Under the pieces are notes generated by a model. It ran no database searches. It was not told the DNA's origin and was given only the letters and a program-made list of their open reading frames with translations. DNA of 64,000 bases from the NCBI GenBank assembly GCA_009760855.2, contig WPIO01000044.1:2367393-2431392 (forward strand), in the 5' to 3' direction. The stretch is from Cristatella mucedo. Its lineage: Eukaryota > Bryozoa > Phylactolaemata > Cristatellidae. The position numbers were made by a program, and so were the translations under genes. Within the stretch, counting starts at the first letter, position 1, and the number at the start of each line of letters is the position of its first letter. Positions 11,733 to 22,429 of the stretch are shown in pieces.

Positions 11733-12338
11733 ATGCATTTGTGACATCCCATATTGACTTATGTAACTTACTGCTTGCTGGCCTACCGCCCTGTGCGCTC
11801 AGGCGATTACATCCGGTGCAAATCTCTGCAGCTAGATTGTCTGTCGTGAACTTTGCAGTTTCCACATCACACCACTTCTCGCCGACCTGCACTGGCTCCA
11901 TAAGCAAAGCATCGACTTCAAGGTTTTTTGTCAATCACTTTTAGGTCTCTTCATTCTTTGGCTCCAGCCTACCTATCAGATCTGCTGCCTTAGGTCTCTC
12001 CATTCTTTGGCTCCAGCCTACCTATCAAATCTACTGCCCCACTAGGCTAAGCATCGTACCACCTGCTTTTAGGAATCTAACTATTTACCTATATCTCGTA
12101 CAAACCTCAAATCCTTTGGAGACCGTTCCTTTAGTTCGTATGCTCCAAAAGCCTGGAACTCACTCCCGACTTGCGTCATGACATCTCCTGACTTGTCCAC
12201 ATTTAAAAAGAAATTAAAAACGCATCTATTTATCACAGCATTTAGTGGCTCCCTGTGATTCGTCCTTTATGTACTTATGTGTGCTGACACGGTTGCATGC
12301 TGCCACCAACTAAACTTGCATGCTGACCCTGTGTATAT
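11733..12338 (+). mobile_element. LINE-A C-terminus and 3' UTR (+), left half, split by copia
   Basis: Encodes CDIPYXLM-type text followed by the LINE-A C-terminal motifs HHFSPTCTGS, a broken HWLxxKQxIDF block, and SFSSYAPKAWNSL-like text near 12120-12170. The segment AGGTCTCTCCATTCTTTGGC occurs twice, a local duplication at 11944-12030. The 3' UTR is cut at 12338 by the copia element and resumes at 16229. Confidence 0.85.
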
Positions 12339-12737
12339 TGTTGGCTGAATCCGCTTCACAGCCATTGTGCCGGACGATATAACCTTGACCTGCAGTGCAT
12401 CACTGACTGAGTCAGAAGACCGGCTATTCCTGGAGCTGCAGACTACAGCTGATTGGCTGTACCTAGGCCAATAGACCCCTGCCAAGGCCACCCCAGCTAC
12501 AGCTGATCAGGACTGATCGGAGCATGATCGAGAAGAAAAGCCAGATTAATATGCGTGATGGCTTGCTCAGCCAATAGTATTCACTCGGGACTAGTATATA
12601 TTGGACCCACTTGTTGTTTGTTCTTTGTCCGTATTTGAATACGGTCCACGTTCTGTTTGTCGGCTGCGTTAATAAATCATAGTAATTTTCTCGACCATTG
12701 ACTGGTGAATGGCTTCACGGCAGCACTGCGTCTCACA
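12339..12737 (+). repeat. Copia 5' LTR
   Basis: Starts TGTTGGCTGAATCC and ends GCACTGCGTCTCACA. A TATA-like TATATATT is at 12595-12602, a short perfect hairpin (CCGTATT-TG-AATACGG) near 12629-12644, and a polyadenylation signal AATAAA at 12671-12676. These suggest U3 up to about 12620, a short R, and U5 to 12737. The gag open frame already begins at 12709 inside U5. Confidence 0.95.
12595..12602 (+). promoter_or_regulatory. Copia LTR TATA box
   Basis: TATATATT about 75 bp before the AATAAA, the expected place for the U3 core promoter. The identical site is at 16086-16093 in the 3' LTR, where it could drive transcription into the flanking F-box intron. Confidence 0.6.
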
Positions 12738-13902
12738 GTTTATGGGTCCAGCGTTCACTGGCGTCGTTGGTCTGGAGAAGTTTACGGGTGAAAACTGGCA
12801 GCTATGGAGTACTCGGGCGAAATTCTACTTCATCGCCAACGATCTGTGGGGTGTCGTAAACGGCGACGAGAGACGGCCCGTGGAAGTCACATCCCTTACC
12901 GGTAAGAGCTGTAAGAAAGAGGAAGAAGATGATGTTAAGGCACAGCGAGAATTTGACCGGCGCACGGCGAAGGCTTTGTCTGTGCTCGTCATGGCGGTAT
13001 CGGATTCGGTGCTCATGAGTTCCGGTATTGGAAACATGGCAACGGCTTCGGAGGCGTGGCGGAAGCTGGATGCCATATACGCTTCCAGAACGCTGATGAG
13101 TAGGCTACTCCTACATCAGAAGCTGGCATCTATCCGCATGGCAGAAGGTGACGATGTACAAAATTATGCAAGCGAGGTTAAATCGATTGCAAATTTGCTT
13201 CAAGCCGCAGGAGATACTATTCCGGAGGAACAGATTGTCCTACGCATGCTTAATGGGCTACCGGAGTCTTGGCAGCCGCTGATAATGGCCCTTGAAGCAA
13301 GGGACATGCGCGACTTAACGCTTGAATTTGTCCAGAGCAGGCTGATGCATGAACGTCTGAGGCGGCAAAATCGGCCTTCCCTTGACGAGAGCATGAGAGG
13401 GCTGGCTCTTGTGGCTTCGAATGAAACTTGGAAAGACAGTAAAGCGGCTTCGTCTACCACTCACGGCAAGCAACAAACTTTTAAGTTTTCCGGTAAGTGC
13501 CACTATTGCTTAGTGGTGGGCCACAAGGCCTCACAATGCTACAAGAGGAAACGAGACGAAAATGCCAAATCGGAGGCCAATACAGCAGCTACGGACTCCT
13601 TCGTTTTCACTGCCGACTCGACTACCTGCCAGCTTTCATCACAGCTGGAATGGCTAATAGACTCTGGAGCAACGCAGCATATGTGCAACGAGCCCGAGCT
13701 CTTTACATACTGCGAGAAAATTGCCCGCAGTGTCGTGGTGGGTGACGGCGAAGTACTTGAAGCGATCGGCATGGGCACGGTGCGCATTCAGCTGCATGTA
13801 GGTACTGCATGGCGGGAAGCCGAACTTCGAGATGTTTTGCTCGTACCCAAACTCGCCAAGAACCTTTTTTTCTTTAAGCCAATGCGTCCTAAGAGGCTAT
13901 AA
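12709..13902 (+). pseudogene. Copia gag-protease reading frame (broken from pol)
   Basis: 397-codon frame. The Gag N-terminus has LEKFTGENWQLWSTRAKFYF (residues 23-42), typical of copia capsid. A CCHC zinc knuckle CHYCLVVGHKASQC starts at residue 264 with the standard C-X2-C-X4-H-X4-C spacing. The aspartic protease active site WLIDSGATQHMC has its catalytic Asp at residue 318. The first ATG (12709) lies inside U5; the in-frame ATG at 12742 overlaps the primer site and is the more usual starting position after an LTR. The frame is lost at a run of seven T (13865-13871), after which pol continues one base out of register, giving an aberrant end (KPMRPKRL). Copia normally has one continuous polyprotein, so this looks like a one-base indel rather than programmed shifting. 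Confidence 0.9.
12738..12752 (+). promoter_or_regulatory. Copia primer-binding site, candidate half-tRNA-iMet type
   Basis: Directly after the LTR the sequence is GTTTATGGGTCCAGC. It is complementary to the anticodon stem-loop region of animal initiator tRNA-Met (…GCUGGGCCCAUAAC…), with one mismatch and one G-U pair over 15 bases. Drosophila copia is known to prime from that internal region of cleaved tRNA-iMet rather than from the tRNA 3' end. There is no TGG-initiated 3'-end primer site flush with the LTR. Confidence 0.65.
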
Positions 13903-15721
13903 GGTCAAGTTTGACGGTGATAATGTGTCTTTCACCAGCCCTGGGTCAACGGACGTGGCTGCTGCAGGCGTAAGACAGGGGAGACTTTTCTACCTGCTAT
14001 GTACCTCTATGAGACAGCAAACTGTATCGGCTGCTCACGCATGCAAATCAGATGAATCTTTTCAACTTTGGCACCAGCGGTACGGCCATATCTCAGGTGG
14101 GAGCCTGGACATGCTTAAAACCAAAGGCATGGTTGCCGGTCTTGACTTCGAGTCTAACCACACGGACCTCAACTTCTGCCAAGCCTGCGCGGAAGGAAAG
14201 CAGCATGTCAACCCCATCCCAAAGGTGAGAAGCAGTGCCAAAGAGTCTGAATTAATTGCTCTCGTACACACCGACGTTTCAGGTCCTATGAAGACAGCTT
14301 CAACGAACGGCTATCGTTTCTTTGTGACATTTATTGATGATGCCTCGCGTTATGCAAAGGTATACTTCATGCGTCACAAGGATGAAGTGACTGCAATTTT
14401 CAAGGAATACAGAGCTGCAGTTGAAAATTTTTGCGGTCAATCTATTAAGAAGCTTCGATCGGACAATGGCGGTGAGTACATGTCTCATGAGATGCTCGCC
14501 CTAATGAAAGAGGCTGGTATTGCTCACCAACGGACCGCACCCTATACACCACAGCAGAATGGCGTGGCTGAGCGCAGCAACAGAACAATCACTGAGATGG
14601 CAAGGTCAATGCTATATCACGCTCAGTTACCCCTGAAGTTCTGGCCTGACGCAGTTGCAACTGCTGTGTACATCAAGAATCATAGCACTCACAAGGCGAT
14701 ACCCGGTAAGACACCCGAGGAGGCTTGGAGTGGTGCAAAGCCTGACGTGTCTCATTTCCGTGTCTTTGGCTGCTGTGCATATGCACTGATCCCAGCACAC
14801 TTACGGTCTAAACTTGACTCAAAGTCAAGACGTTGTATTTTTCTTGGCTATAATCATGATTCTGGATCTAAGAGCTATCGTTTGTACGACCCTGAAACAC
14901 AGCGAATGCTAAGTAGTCGTGACGTTCTGTTTGACGAAGTTTTTACAGTGCCAGGGGAGGATACTGTGCAGCACCTCGAACAAGCAGCTCCGATCGAGTC
15001 TGTGCAACAACCCCAAGCTTCGACTGACAATGAACCTACGCTACAACACGCTCCCGCCGAGTTAGATGATGCACCTCTTCGACGGTCAACTCGTGCTAGA
15101 CGGCCTGCCAGACTGTATGACGGTGAATACGGGTCAGTGGCTGAGGCGCTGATCGCTTGCAGCGATGAGCCCACGACCCTGCACGATGCACTGAGCAGCA
15201 CAGAAGCACATCTGTGGACGGCTGCTATTGATGACGAACTTGCTTCCCTACGTGAGAATGGTGTCTATGAGGTCACCCAACTACCTAAGGGCAGGCAAGC
15301 CATAGGATGCAAATTTGTCTTCAAAGTGAAGCGAAACGCAGACGGGTCAGTAAACTGTCATAAAGCTCGTTTGGTTGCAAAGGGCTATTCTCAGGTAGAC
15401 GGTATTGACTTCACAGAGACATTTGCACCAGTCGTGAAGTTCAACTCTCTAAGAACCGTCTTATCAATTGCTGCTATGATGGACCTAGAGATCCATCAAA
15501 TGGACGTCAAGACGGCCTTTCTCCATGGTGAACTTGAGGAAGAGATATACCTTGACCTACCAGAGGTTATACATCAGAGAGATCTAGGAGAAGCCCACTG
15601 GATCCTCGGCATCCAGATAACCAGAGACAGAGGCTGCAAAATTATAACTCTCAATCAGACTCGCTACATTATGGATATACTCCAACGCTACGGTATGGAT
15701 ACATGTCTGAGGAAAACATAG
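13832..15721 (+). pseudogene. Copia pol fragment: integrase and truncated reverse transcriptase
   Basis: The real content begins at the T-run near 13870. Domains: pre-integrase zinc region (LWHQRYGHISGG ... CQACAEGKQH), integrase core with catalytic Asp 148 (HTDVSGP), Asp 211 (SDNGGEY) and Glu 247 (NGVAERSNR), giving the canonical D-35-E spacing. The RT begins with QAIGCKFVFKVKRNADGS and FAPVVKFNSLRTVL, and MDVKTAFLHGELEEEIYLD contains the first RT aspartate. At about 15565 the sequence jumps from LDLPE directly to RDLGEAHWILGIQI, skipping roughly a hundred codons that carry the YVDD box in this family. A second jump after ILQRYGMD (about 15700) removes RT-RNase H linker and most of RNase H. 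Integrase looks intact; RT cannot be functional. Confidence 0.93.
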
Positions 15722-15801
15722 CAGATTTCCTGACGAAACCTCTTGGGAAACATAAACATGCGATTTGTGCGACTGCTGTTGGACTTCGCCCAACTGCATG
15801 A
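15703..15801 (+). pseudogene. Copia RNase H C-terminal remnant
   Basis: In a different frame from the preceding pol, the text SEENIADFLTKPLGKHKH followed by AICATAVGL and a stop matches the conserved C-terminal end of copia RNase H (the ENIADxLTKPL motif). All upstream RNase H active-site sequence is missing. Confidence 0.88.
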
Positions 15802-15819
15802 CTGGCCGTGGCTGCTCAG

Positions 15820-15829
15820 CGAGGGGAGG
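15820..15829 (+). promoter_or_regulatory. Copia polypurine tract
   Basis: Purine run CGAGGGGAGG (15820-15829, one leading C) directly abuts the 3' LTR, as needed for plus-strand DNA priming. Confidence 0.85.
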
Positions 15830-16228
15830 TGTTGGCTGAATCCGCTTCACAGCCATTGTGCCGGACGATATAACCTTGACCTGCAGTGCATCACTGACTG
15901 AGTCAGAAGACCGGCTATTCCTGGAGCTGCAGACTACAGCTGATTGGCTGTACCTAGGCCAATAGACCCCTGCCAAGGCCACCCCAGCTACAGCTGATCA
16001 GGACTGATCGGAGCATGATCGAGAAGAAAAGCCAGATTAATATGCGTGATGGCTTGCTCAGCCAATAGTATTCACTCGGGACTAGTATATATTGGACCCA
16101 CTTGTTGTTTGTTCTTTGTCCGTATTTGAATACGGTCCACGTTCTGTTTGTCGGCTGCGTTAATAAATCATAGTAATTTTCTCGACCATTGACTGGTGAA
16201 TGGCTTCACGGCAGCACTGCGTCTCACA
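15830..16228 (+). repeat. Copia 3' LTR
   Basis: Same 399-bp length and, by eye, the same sequence as the 5' LTR; AATAAA is at 16162-16167. It is followed at once by the TATAT target duplicate and the remainder of the LINE-A 3' UTR. Confidence 0.95.
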
Positions 16229-16385
16229 TATATCACCCCTAATCATGTTATTCTTGTTGTTTATTGTGCATGCCACTACTAACCATTTGATCGTGCTTCC
16301 TTTGCAGCAATTGTAAAGCACCTAGAAAGAGATTATGTTCTCTGAGCACGCTTTCTCAAATGTATTATTATTGTTGTTATTATTA
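16229..16385 (+). mobile_element. LINE-A 3' UTR (+), right half
   Basis: Continues the copy broken at 12338: TATATCACCCCTAATCATG, GCAGCAATTGTAAAGCACC, stem-loop, and an imperfect (ATT)n tail. Confidence 0.88.
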
Positions 16386-16422
16386 AGTGAAAGCCTAGAT
16401 TGTGCTTGGCGATTGCATCGGC

Positions 16423-16498
<76 letters not shown>

Positions 16499-17280
16499 AA
16501 ACCGTGAAAAGAAGCAGACCAAGCACAGTGCCCTGATGTACCTCATACTTTAGTGGTTCTTCGGATTATCTTTGCCCTTAAAAATCAATACTCTGGAGCC
16601 TCCCACTGAGATGCGACCTAAAAAATTGTGGTGCAGTGCCAGTGATGCCTAGGCGAGATGAGAGGTGCTCGAGAAGGACTCGGTGATCAATAGTATCAAA
16701 CGCTGCCGAAAGATTAAGCAAGACAAGCAGAGAGATTTCACCTGATATTATTTCATTTGATATTTGATATTTCCTGATAAGGTCCTTATACACCCGAAGC
16801 AATGTTGACTCTGTGGAGTGATAAGCTCTAAAGCCAGACTGGAACTTACTTGGTAGGTTTGAAGTTTCAACTTAATAGTTCAGTAGTCTGCCGCAACTCG
16901 ATCTCAGATGTCTATGATTGGAACAATAGAAGGGAGACTGCGCGGAATTTGCTTAAGTTCTCTTGGTCAAGTGCTGCTTTCTCAATTCAGTTAGGGGCTC
17001 AACTCTCTCAACCTAGCAATAATACGTTTGATAAAGTGCCCTCAGAGAGCTCAATTTTTTTCTAGGCACTTTACATTTGCTGCAAAGGAAGCACGATAGA
17101 TTGGTTAGTGGTAGCATGCTCAATAAACAACAAGAATAACATGATTAGGAGTGATATACACAGGGTCAGCATGCAAGTTTGGTTAGTGGCAGTATGCACA
17201 GTGTCATCATGCATAGGCACATAAAGGATGAATCACAGGGACCAACTAAATCCTGTGATAAATAGATGCTTTTTTATCGG
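16386..17280 (-). mobile_element. LINE-A copy, minus strand, with (GA)n
   Basis: Minus strand from about 17010 down to 16570: RT text NLSAAFDTIDHRVLLEHLSS, RLGITGTAPQFFRSHLSGRL, QSIDF. A separate 3' UTR/tail part at 17016-17280 has the antisense stem-loop (CTCAATTTTTTTCTAGGC). The RT part lies closer to 16400 than the tail, so the two are adjacent fragments or a rearranged copy. An A-rich (GA)n run is embedded at 16424-16495. Confidence 0.8.
16424..16495. repeat. (GA)n microsatellite
   Basis: 36 GA units, embedded in LINE-A sequence that on its left still reads GTGAAAGCCTAGATTGTG, part of the RT palm block in antisense. Confidence 0.97.
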
Positions 17281-18763
17281 ATGTAATGTGGCGCTGGAAA
17301 ATTTTTCCATAGGCAGCCCCTTCCCATGCCAATCGATGCAAATTGAAATTCCCGGTCGGTGGGCACCTCTGATGCCTGTGCTTGACCCGCTGATATCTAG
17401 CTCAGCATACAAAGGTGACATCGTGGCCAAAAGTGACTGCATGCTATACCTAACCTGCTAACTGGAAGAACGTGAATACCACGACTTAGCAGCTGTAGTC
17501 AGGCACGGCACTAATAAATAGTGGTCTTGTATATTGCCTGAGTGGTCAAGACTGCCAAGGTGCTAGTCTGCTGAATGACAAAGTATTCTATTATCGTGGC
17601 AGTTATAAGCTATTTTTGTTCTTCTCATTGCACATATAACTGTTGTTTTGTATATTTGTACTTGCCATTTATTTGTATGCTTTTAGTGAGGCATATCGAA
17701 TGTCCAATTATCATATTTATGGGCATGCCTGCCCTCATTTGCACCATCCGAGCCAACCACTAGGACATATATGCAATCTAGTTAGGATAGGAATGTATTA
17801 GAGCCGATCTTTAATTGTTACAGGAAGGTAGCCTGCCATACATCATTAGAAAAATGAGTTCCAGAGCACAACAGCCCTTTAAGCAAAAACCTATTTTCCA
17901 CTGTCTTGAGGTGACAGCTAATCCATTGAATTCCGATCCATTTTGCTTTTAAGCCACACATTGGTCTTGTTTTATTTGTTGTGGGCAACGTCAGGCTGCA
18001 ATCAGGCACTTTCAGAGGTGCACCTCCTTGCCAGCTCTAAACTTTTGGCCAAAGTGGATCTACTGTTAGCCACTTTCTTTGTTCACCCATTGTTTGCTTA
18101 AAAGGGCACTGTTACAGCTGCCCTCTGTTGCACTTGCTGTCTGTCTGCAATATTGGGTCGCAAGAAACCTCTGGCACACAGCACTGTATTCAGAATACAG
18201 TGACTTAGATTTTGACTAACCGATTTTCGGCATCTGTCTTTGCATTATTCTATACTCTCTGGGAATCATAGATTCTCACTCACATTGGCCTCCACCACAG
18301 AGGCTGCCTGTCAGCCGTGCAAGGATTTTGAAAAAGCTCCATAGGCTGAGCTAGGGCAATGCCTATTGTGCAATCGGCATAGCTAACTTTTAGTGCCTTA
18401 CCAATTACCTCATGAAAGCAGTTATGGCTTGGGTTGACATTTGGCTACCTGCTATGCAAAGCAGACAACGGCTATAGACAGTGCAGCCGGCAGTTCTGTT
18501 TGGCGTCCTTTTTATGCACACCCTTTCGATCTGAGGTCCAGTTCTGTAACTCTCGAGCATGCTGTGAAGTTTAATGTGTAAGACACACATTCTAATTTCT
18601 GACCTATCTTAGATGCCCATGACCTTCGTATTCATATTTGCTAGCATTTTGCTTCAAATTTATTGTTTATTTGAGAACTGTAAATTATTATTCGGATAGT
18701 TGCTTGGCATACAGTCTGAAATATTTTGATTTAACAGCCAATTGTTAAAACTGAATCAGGCTA
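17281..18763. other. Intronic stretch without recognised feature
   Basis: No exon or known repeat identified. On the minus strand at 17820-17900 the text LKTVENRFLLKGLLCSGT loosely recalls the LINE-B C-terminus and may be an old LINE relic. Confidence 0.4.
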
Positions 18764-18940
18764 GCATCTAGGTATAATGGTATGTCGTGTTTGTAGCTGC
18801 CCTGCCATTAGGCACAAAGGAAGAGCTAGCTACAGGTCGGTTCATCGTCAGCTCATGCTCAACAAGTGCATTTCTCCCTTTTGGAAATATACTTCACTAG
18901 CGAAAACCCGTGAGACCTCCTTGGATATCACAGCTTGATT
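18764..18940 (+). repeat. Two-copy dispersed repeat, copy 1
   Basis: 177 bp from ATCTAGGTATAATGG to TTGGATATCACAGCTTGATT. The second copy at 21184 has the same length and near-continuous similarity (GTAGCTGCCCTG, TTAGGCACAAAGG, GAGCTAGCTACAG). No terminal inverted repeats, coding potential or polymerase III boxes are evident. Confidence 0.8.
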
Positions 18941-19211
18941 ATATATTAAAGCTATGATTGCCCACATCTATGCTTTCTCATCGACTGTATGTTGGCCTAT
19001 TGCTACATCTGTCAGTCAGTAGTCGGAGTTCTGTTGTGGAACCACAATAGAGTGTGCCTACACTGGGGGACTGCCTCACTGAGAATCATTTTGCCTACAT
19101 TGACGCAGCCTATGGCTAGTAGCCTACCGGGTCCAGAAGCAATATTCGAATCACACCTTTTGATCCACTGAGATGCTTCCTGTGTGTCTCTATACTCATT
19201 ATCCTTCTGCC

Positions 19212-19310
19212 TGCCCGAAAGTACTATCTTTGTCTGTCTGTCTGTGTCTGTCTGTCTGCATGTCTGCCTGCCTGTCTGTTTGTCTGTCCGTCTCTGTCCC
19301 TGTGTCTCCC
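19212..19310. repeat. Degenerate (TCTG)n tract
   Basis: Repeated TGTC/TCTG tetranucleotides with drift (CTGTCTGTCTGTGTCTGTC...). The overlapping open frames are low-complexity. Confidence 0.9.
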
Positions 19311-19847
19311 TCCCTCCTATAAATTCAGTGCTAGGCCGAAAAATCCATGCACCCTGGGGATCAAGATTTAACTTAAGATATTTCAGTGTTTCATCGACTG
19401 CTGGCCAACGATGTTTCATCAAAGCATAAGTTTTGAATGAGTTAGCAATATTAGTAACAAAGCGTGCATGGTTCCACCTGAATTTTCTTACCTGGTGCTA
19501 AAACACATGCATCGACCCTGGATTTGCTGTATCTGGATTTTCTGACACACAGTCACAATTCTCCATGGATATTATTTTGTAGTACTGTTGGAGCACTGCA
19601 AAATAAGATTTACTAGATGCATCAAGTATCCTCCTTTCTAAAAATGTATCTCAGCAGTCGTGCCGGACAGTTTCCCAGCAATTATCAAGAGTTTGAAGCA
19701 TGCCATTTTAAGTATGCATAACCAGACGCTTGACACGGTTCGAAGAGATGCAAGAAATCGATGACGAAGTGGAAAGAAAAATATGCACAACAGCATTCTG
19801 GTAAACAAGGAATTAAATAATTCTATAAAATTATTTCCTGAGCTTAA

Positions 19848-19852
<5 letters not shown>

Positions 19853-19919
<67 letters not shown>
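19853..19919. repeat. (CA)n microsatellite
   Basis: About 33 perfect CA units, followed by TATATA-rich DNA. Confidence 0.97.
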
Positions 19920-19924
<5 letters not shown>

Positions 19925-20982
19925 TCTGTATATACAAAGCTGGCCAAAAAATTAAAAAGATATTTATATATAAATATTTCATAGCAGGGCAAGTACTTGG
20001 GCTGCCCCATTCGGAGGCCCCATTATCACCACGAAATTATGCCTTACTTCCACTCGATGAGCAACCGCCGAGTTCGTGTCCAATAAACACCTTTGAATGG
20101 GCTGTCTAACTATTCACTACTTTCGGTTCTTGTTCTTACATAAAAATCTTGCATGTAGATAAATATCCTTGCTCAGCCCCTGTCCTTTCTTTGTACAATA
20201 TACCTGTACCATGAGATTGACTTACTACATATACAACTCAGTAGTACCCCACACGATATGTCTTTGTTTATCATTGAAAATTGAGTGGGTCTCGAGGAAG
20301 CTGTTTGAATAGCTGCTTGGTCCTCATATGTACTGCATCTCAGCACAGCTAAAATAATAAGGTTTGTCTCATGTGCATTAATGGACACCTGAGTCAGTAA
20401 ATCCACTGACTTTAGCTATTCTTTTACCCTCTCTCTGTGAGAACTATGAGTCTCCTGGAACTAGTGCAGGGCGTGGCCGCCGAGGTGTGCTGGAGGTCTG
20501 CCGATCGACGAAGTGCAGTCACGTTTTGCACTTTCTGGAATCTCTATCGATGCTCTTAGCAAAATGTCATAGAATATCCTCTGCATTTAAAAATCTAAAT
20601 TCCTTGCTGTTTATCTGATCACTTGACAGAGCCTCTTCAATGTTTCTTTGGTTTGGGCTAGGATCTGCTTCTGCCAGTAAGCCTGTTATATGTTAGCTTC
20701 CGAGCCCTGGAGGAAGGAGCTCCTCACTCGAGACTTGCTTGGCAAACTTTGCTTGCAGAGCAAAGGGGCATGGTATGGTGTGACATCGTGGCCACACCAT
20801 ATTTTTCTCATATCAGGCATCATCTAGTGATTGCCAGTTTGGCTTCTTTATAGCATTATTGCAGTGGCTGCTGTGACCGATGTTCAGTATGAGCAGTTTA
20901 AAATATCCTGCCTGCCTATTGCTTGACACGGTTCCATGGTCTGGATGTCGTTTACCACTCACTTCCGGCCCGTTTGTTACAG
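19920..20982. other. Intronic stretch without recognised feature
   Basis: Unique-looking sequence up to the exon at 20983; no repeat family, exon or RNA gene seen. Confidence 0.4.
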
Positions 20983-21057
20983 CTATCTGACGAAGGAGTT
21001 ATCTGCATCGTTCAAGAGTGCAGGGACCTGAGGGTGCTTAATGTACATTCCTGCCAA
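20983..21057 (+). CDS. FBXL20: FBXL20-type gene, LRR exon
   Basis: 75-nt phase 0-0 exon, acceptor gtttgttacag, donor gtaagt. It reads LSDEGVICIVQECRDLRVLN then VHSCQ, one complete 25-residue LRR matching LEDEALKHIGAHC in FBXL20. The 14.2-kb intron before it holds the copia element and at least six LINE pieces. Confidence 0.92.
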
Positions 21058-21183
21058 GTAAGTTCTCCTTTTCATCCTTTTTTCTTGATCGTGTTTTTTG
21101 TGAGGTCATTCAATAAGATGGATGTATTGTTATCGCTTTTTGCCAATATGACCTGCTATCATTCAGCACTGGTGTTATTGCAC

Positions 21184-21360
21184 TCATCTAGGTATAGCGG
21201 TACATCGTATTTGTAGCTGCCCTGTCATTAGGCACAAAGGTGGAGCTAGCTACAGATCGGTTCACCGGCAGCTCACATGCAGCAAGAGCATTTATCCCCT
21301 TTGAACACATGCTTCATTAGTGGAGACCGTGAAAAATCATTGGATATCACAGTTTGATTT
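21184..21360 (+). repeat. Two-copy dispersed repeat, copy 2
   Basis: Partner of 18764-18940 in direct orientation, 2.4 kb downstream on the other side of the exon at 20983. Differences are scattered substitutions with balanced small gaps, so the duplication is not recent. Confidence 0.8.
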
Positions 21361-22429
21361 TCAAAGCTGAAAGTTTAAAAATTGCTAGTTATATTTATGT
21401 AATTTTTCTAAAGCATGATGCTTATGGGCTACCTTCGTTGTGTGTCTCTCACACTGGTGCATGTGATAGTTGGGCATATATCGGTGCACTTAGTGCTTTT
21501 TTGACCGGAATCTCTTCCTATCAAAACAAAATGGTTGTTCAAAAGCGGATTTACTTGCCTTGGTAATTTTTCTTGTACCACCATCTTGAGGAAAGAAAGG
21601 GGTAATGCTTAACACTTAGTTATTCCGAGAAGATTGAGTTGTGTTTCAATTCATTTCCGATATGCAACTCGTGGCCTTGCACACTTGCAGGTGCCTTGTG
21701 CACGTCGAAACTTCCAGAACTTTCTATTCAATTAAATTTTAAATTCAATTTTCAGTTTTAACTATAAGTGTATTTATTCATGTTTTATTCATATTTATTC
21801 ATACGTATTATGTAGTTTGATAATTGTAACGTTTTGTTGTGAAGGTTGCTCCTGAGCACCATGCACACACGGAGGCACACTCGTGCTCAAGCTTGAGAGG
21901 ATGTTTCAACAAGGATTTTAGGATGTCACTGTTGGAAAGAGCTGTACAGTTTTCATCCATGTAGCTCTGTACCTTGATTGGACATGGGTGGTATGCAATC
22001 CGAGTGCTTTTAGCCTTCTCTTGGGGGATGCGAGGATTGCATGTACTTCTTCGAGAGTGCTGGTGGTTGCATGTGGGTGTCTCCGCTGCATCGTAATAAT
22101 AATGGTACTTTAGGTCGTTACTCTGTACTGTTGCATAGGTTTGATTGGTATCTTAAAGCTGTATGAGAGAACGGCTGATTTTTTCGAATGCATTTGACAG
22201 GCAGAGGTCGTGGTGAATCTGCAGTGCGTTGAAGAGCTGAAGAAAATGCATACACTACTCTCGACTAGCAGCAACTTTGCAGTCTCCCACTATCGGCAAA
22301 AGAGTCTGCTAGGAGGCCCCATAAAGCCGGCTCTGAAGGCATCATTATCCCTCGGCTCTTTTTGAGCTTACGGGGAGCTGGTTTAATGCTGCTTAAATCC
22401 TCGAAAGTCTGTCGATGCTTATGCTTATC
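21361..22429. other. Intronic stretch without recognised feature
   Basis: AT-rich, no exon or repeat family recognised. Confidence 0.4.

Larger units (their letters stand above)
12339..16228 (+). mobile_element. Ty1/copia LTR retrotransposon, internally deleted, recent
   Basis: 3890-bp element with 399-bp LTRs (TG...CA ends) that I could not distinguish by eye, and a perfect TATAT target duplication at 12334-12338 and 16229-16233. Internal order is primer site, gag with zinc knuckle, protease, integrase, partial RT, an RNase H C-terminal remnant and a polypurine tract. The integrase-before-RT order marks it as Ty1/copia. Two deletions remove the RT catalytic core and most of RNase H, and a T-run length change splits gag-pro from pol. 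It is therefore non-autonomous but looks recently inserted. It lies sense-oriented in the 14-kb intron between the F-box gene exons at 6640 and 20983. Confidence 0.96.

Noticed and set aside
12267-12491. Minus-strand frame in the LTR, repeated near 15584-15982
   Set aside because: Identical only because it lies in both LTRs; no protein-like features.
14062-15201. Minus-strand frames opposite the copia pol region
   Set aside because: Shadow frames of the plus-strand integrase and RT coding sequence.
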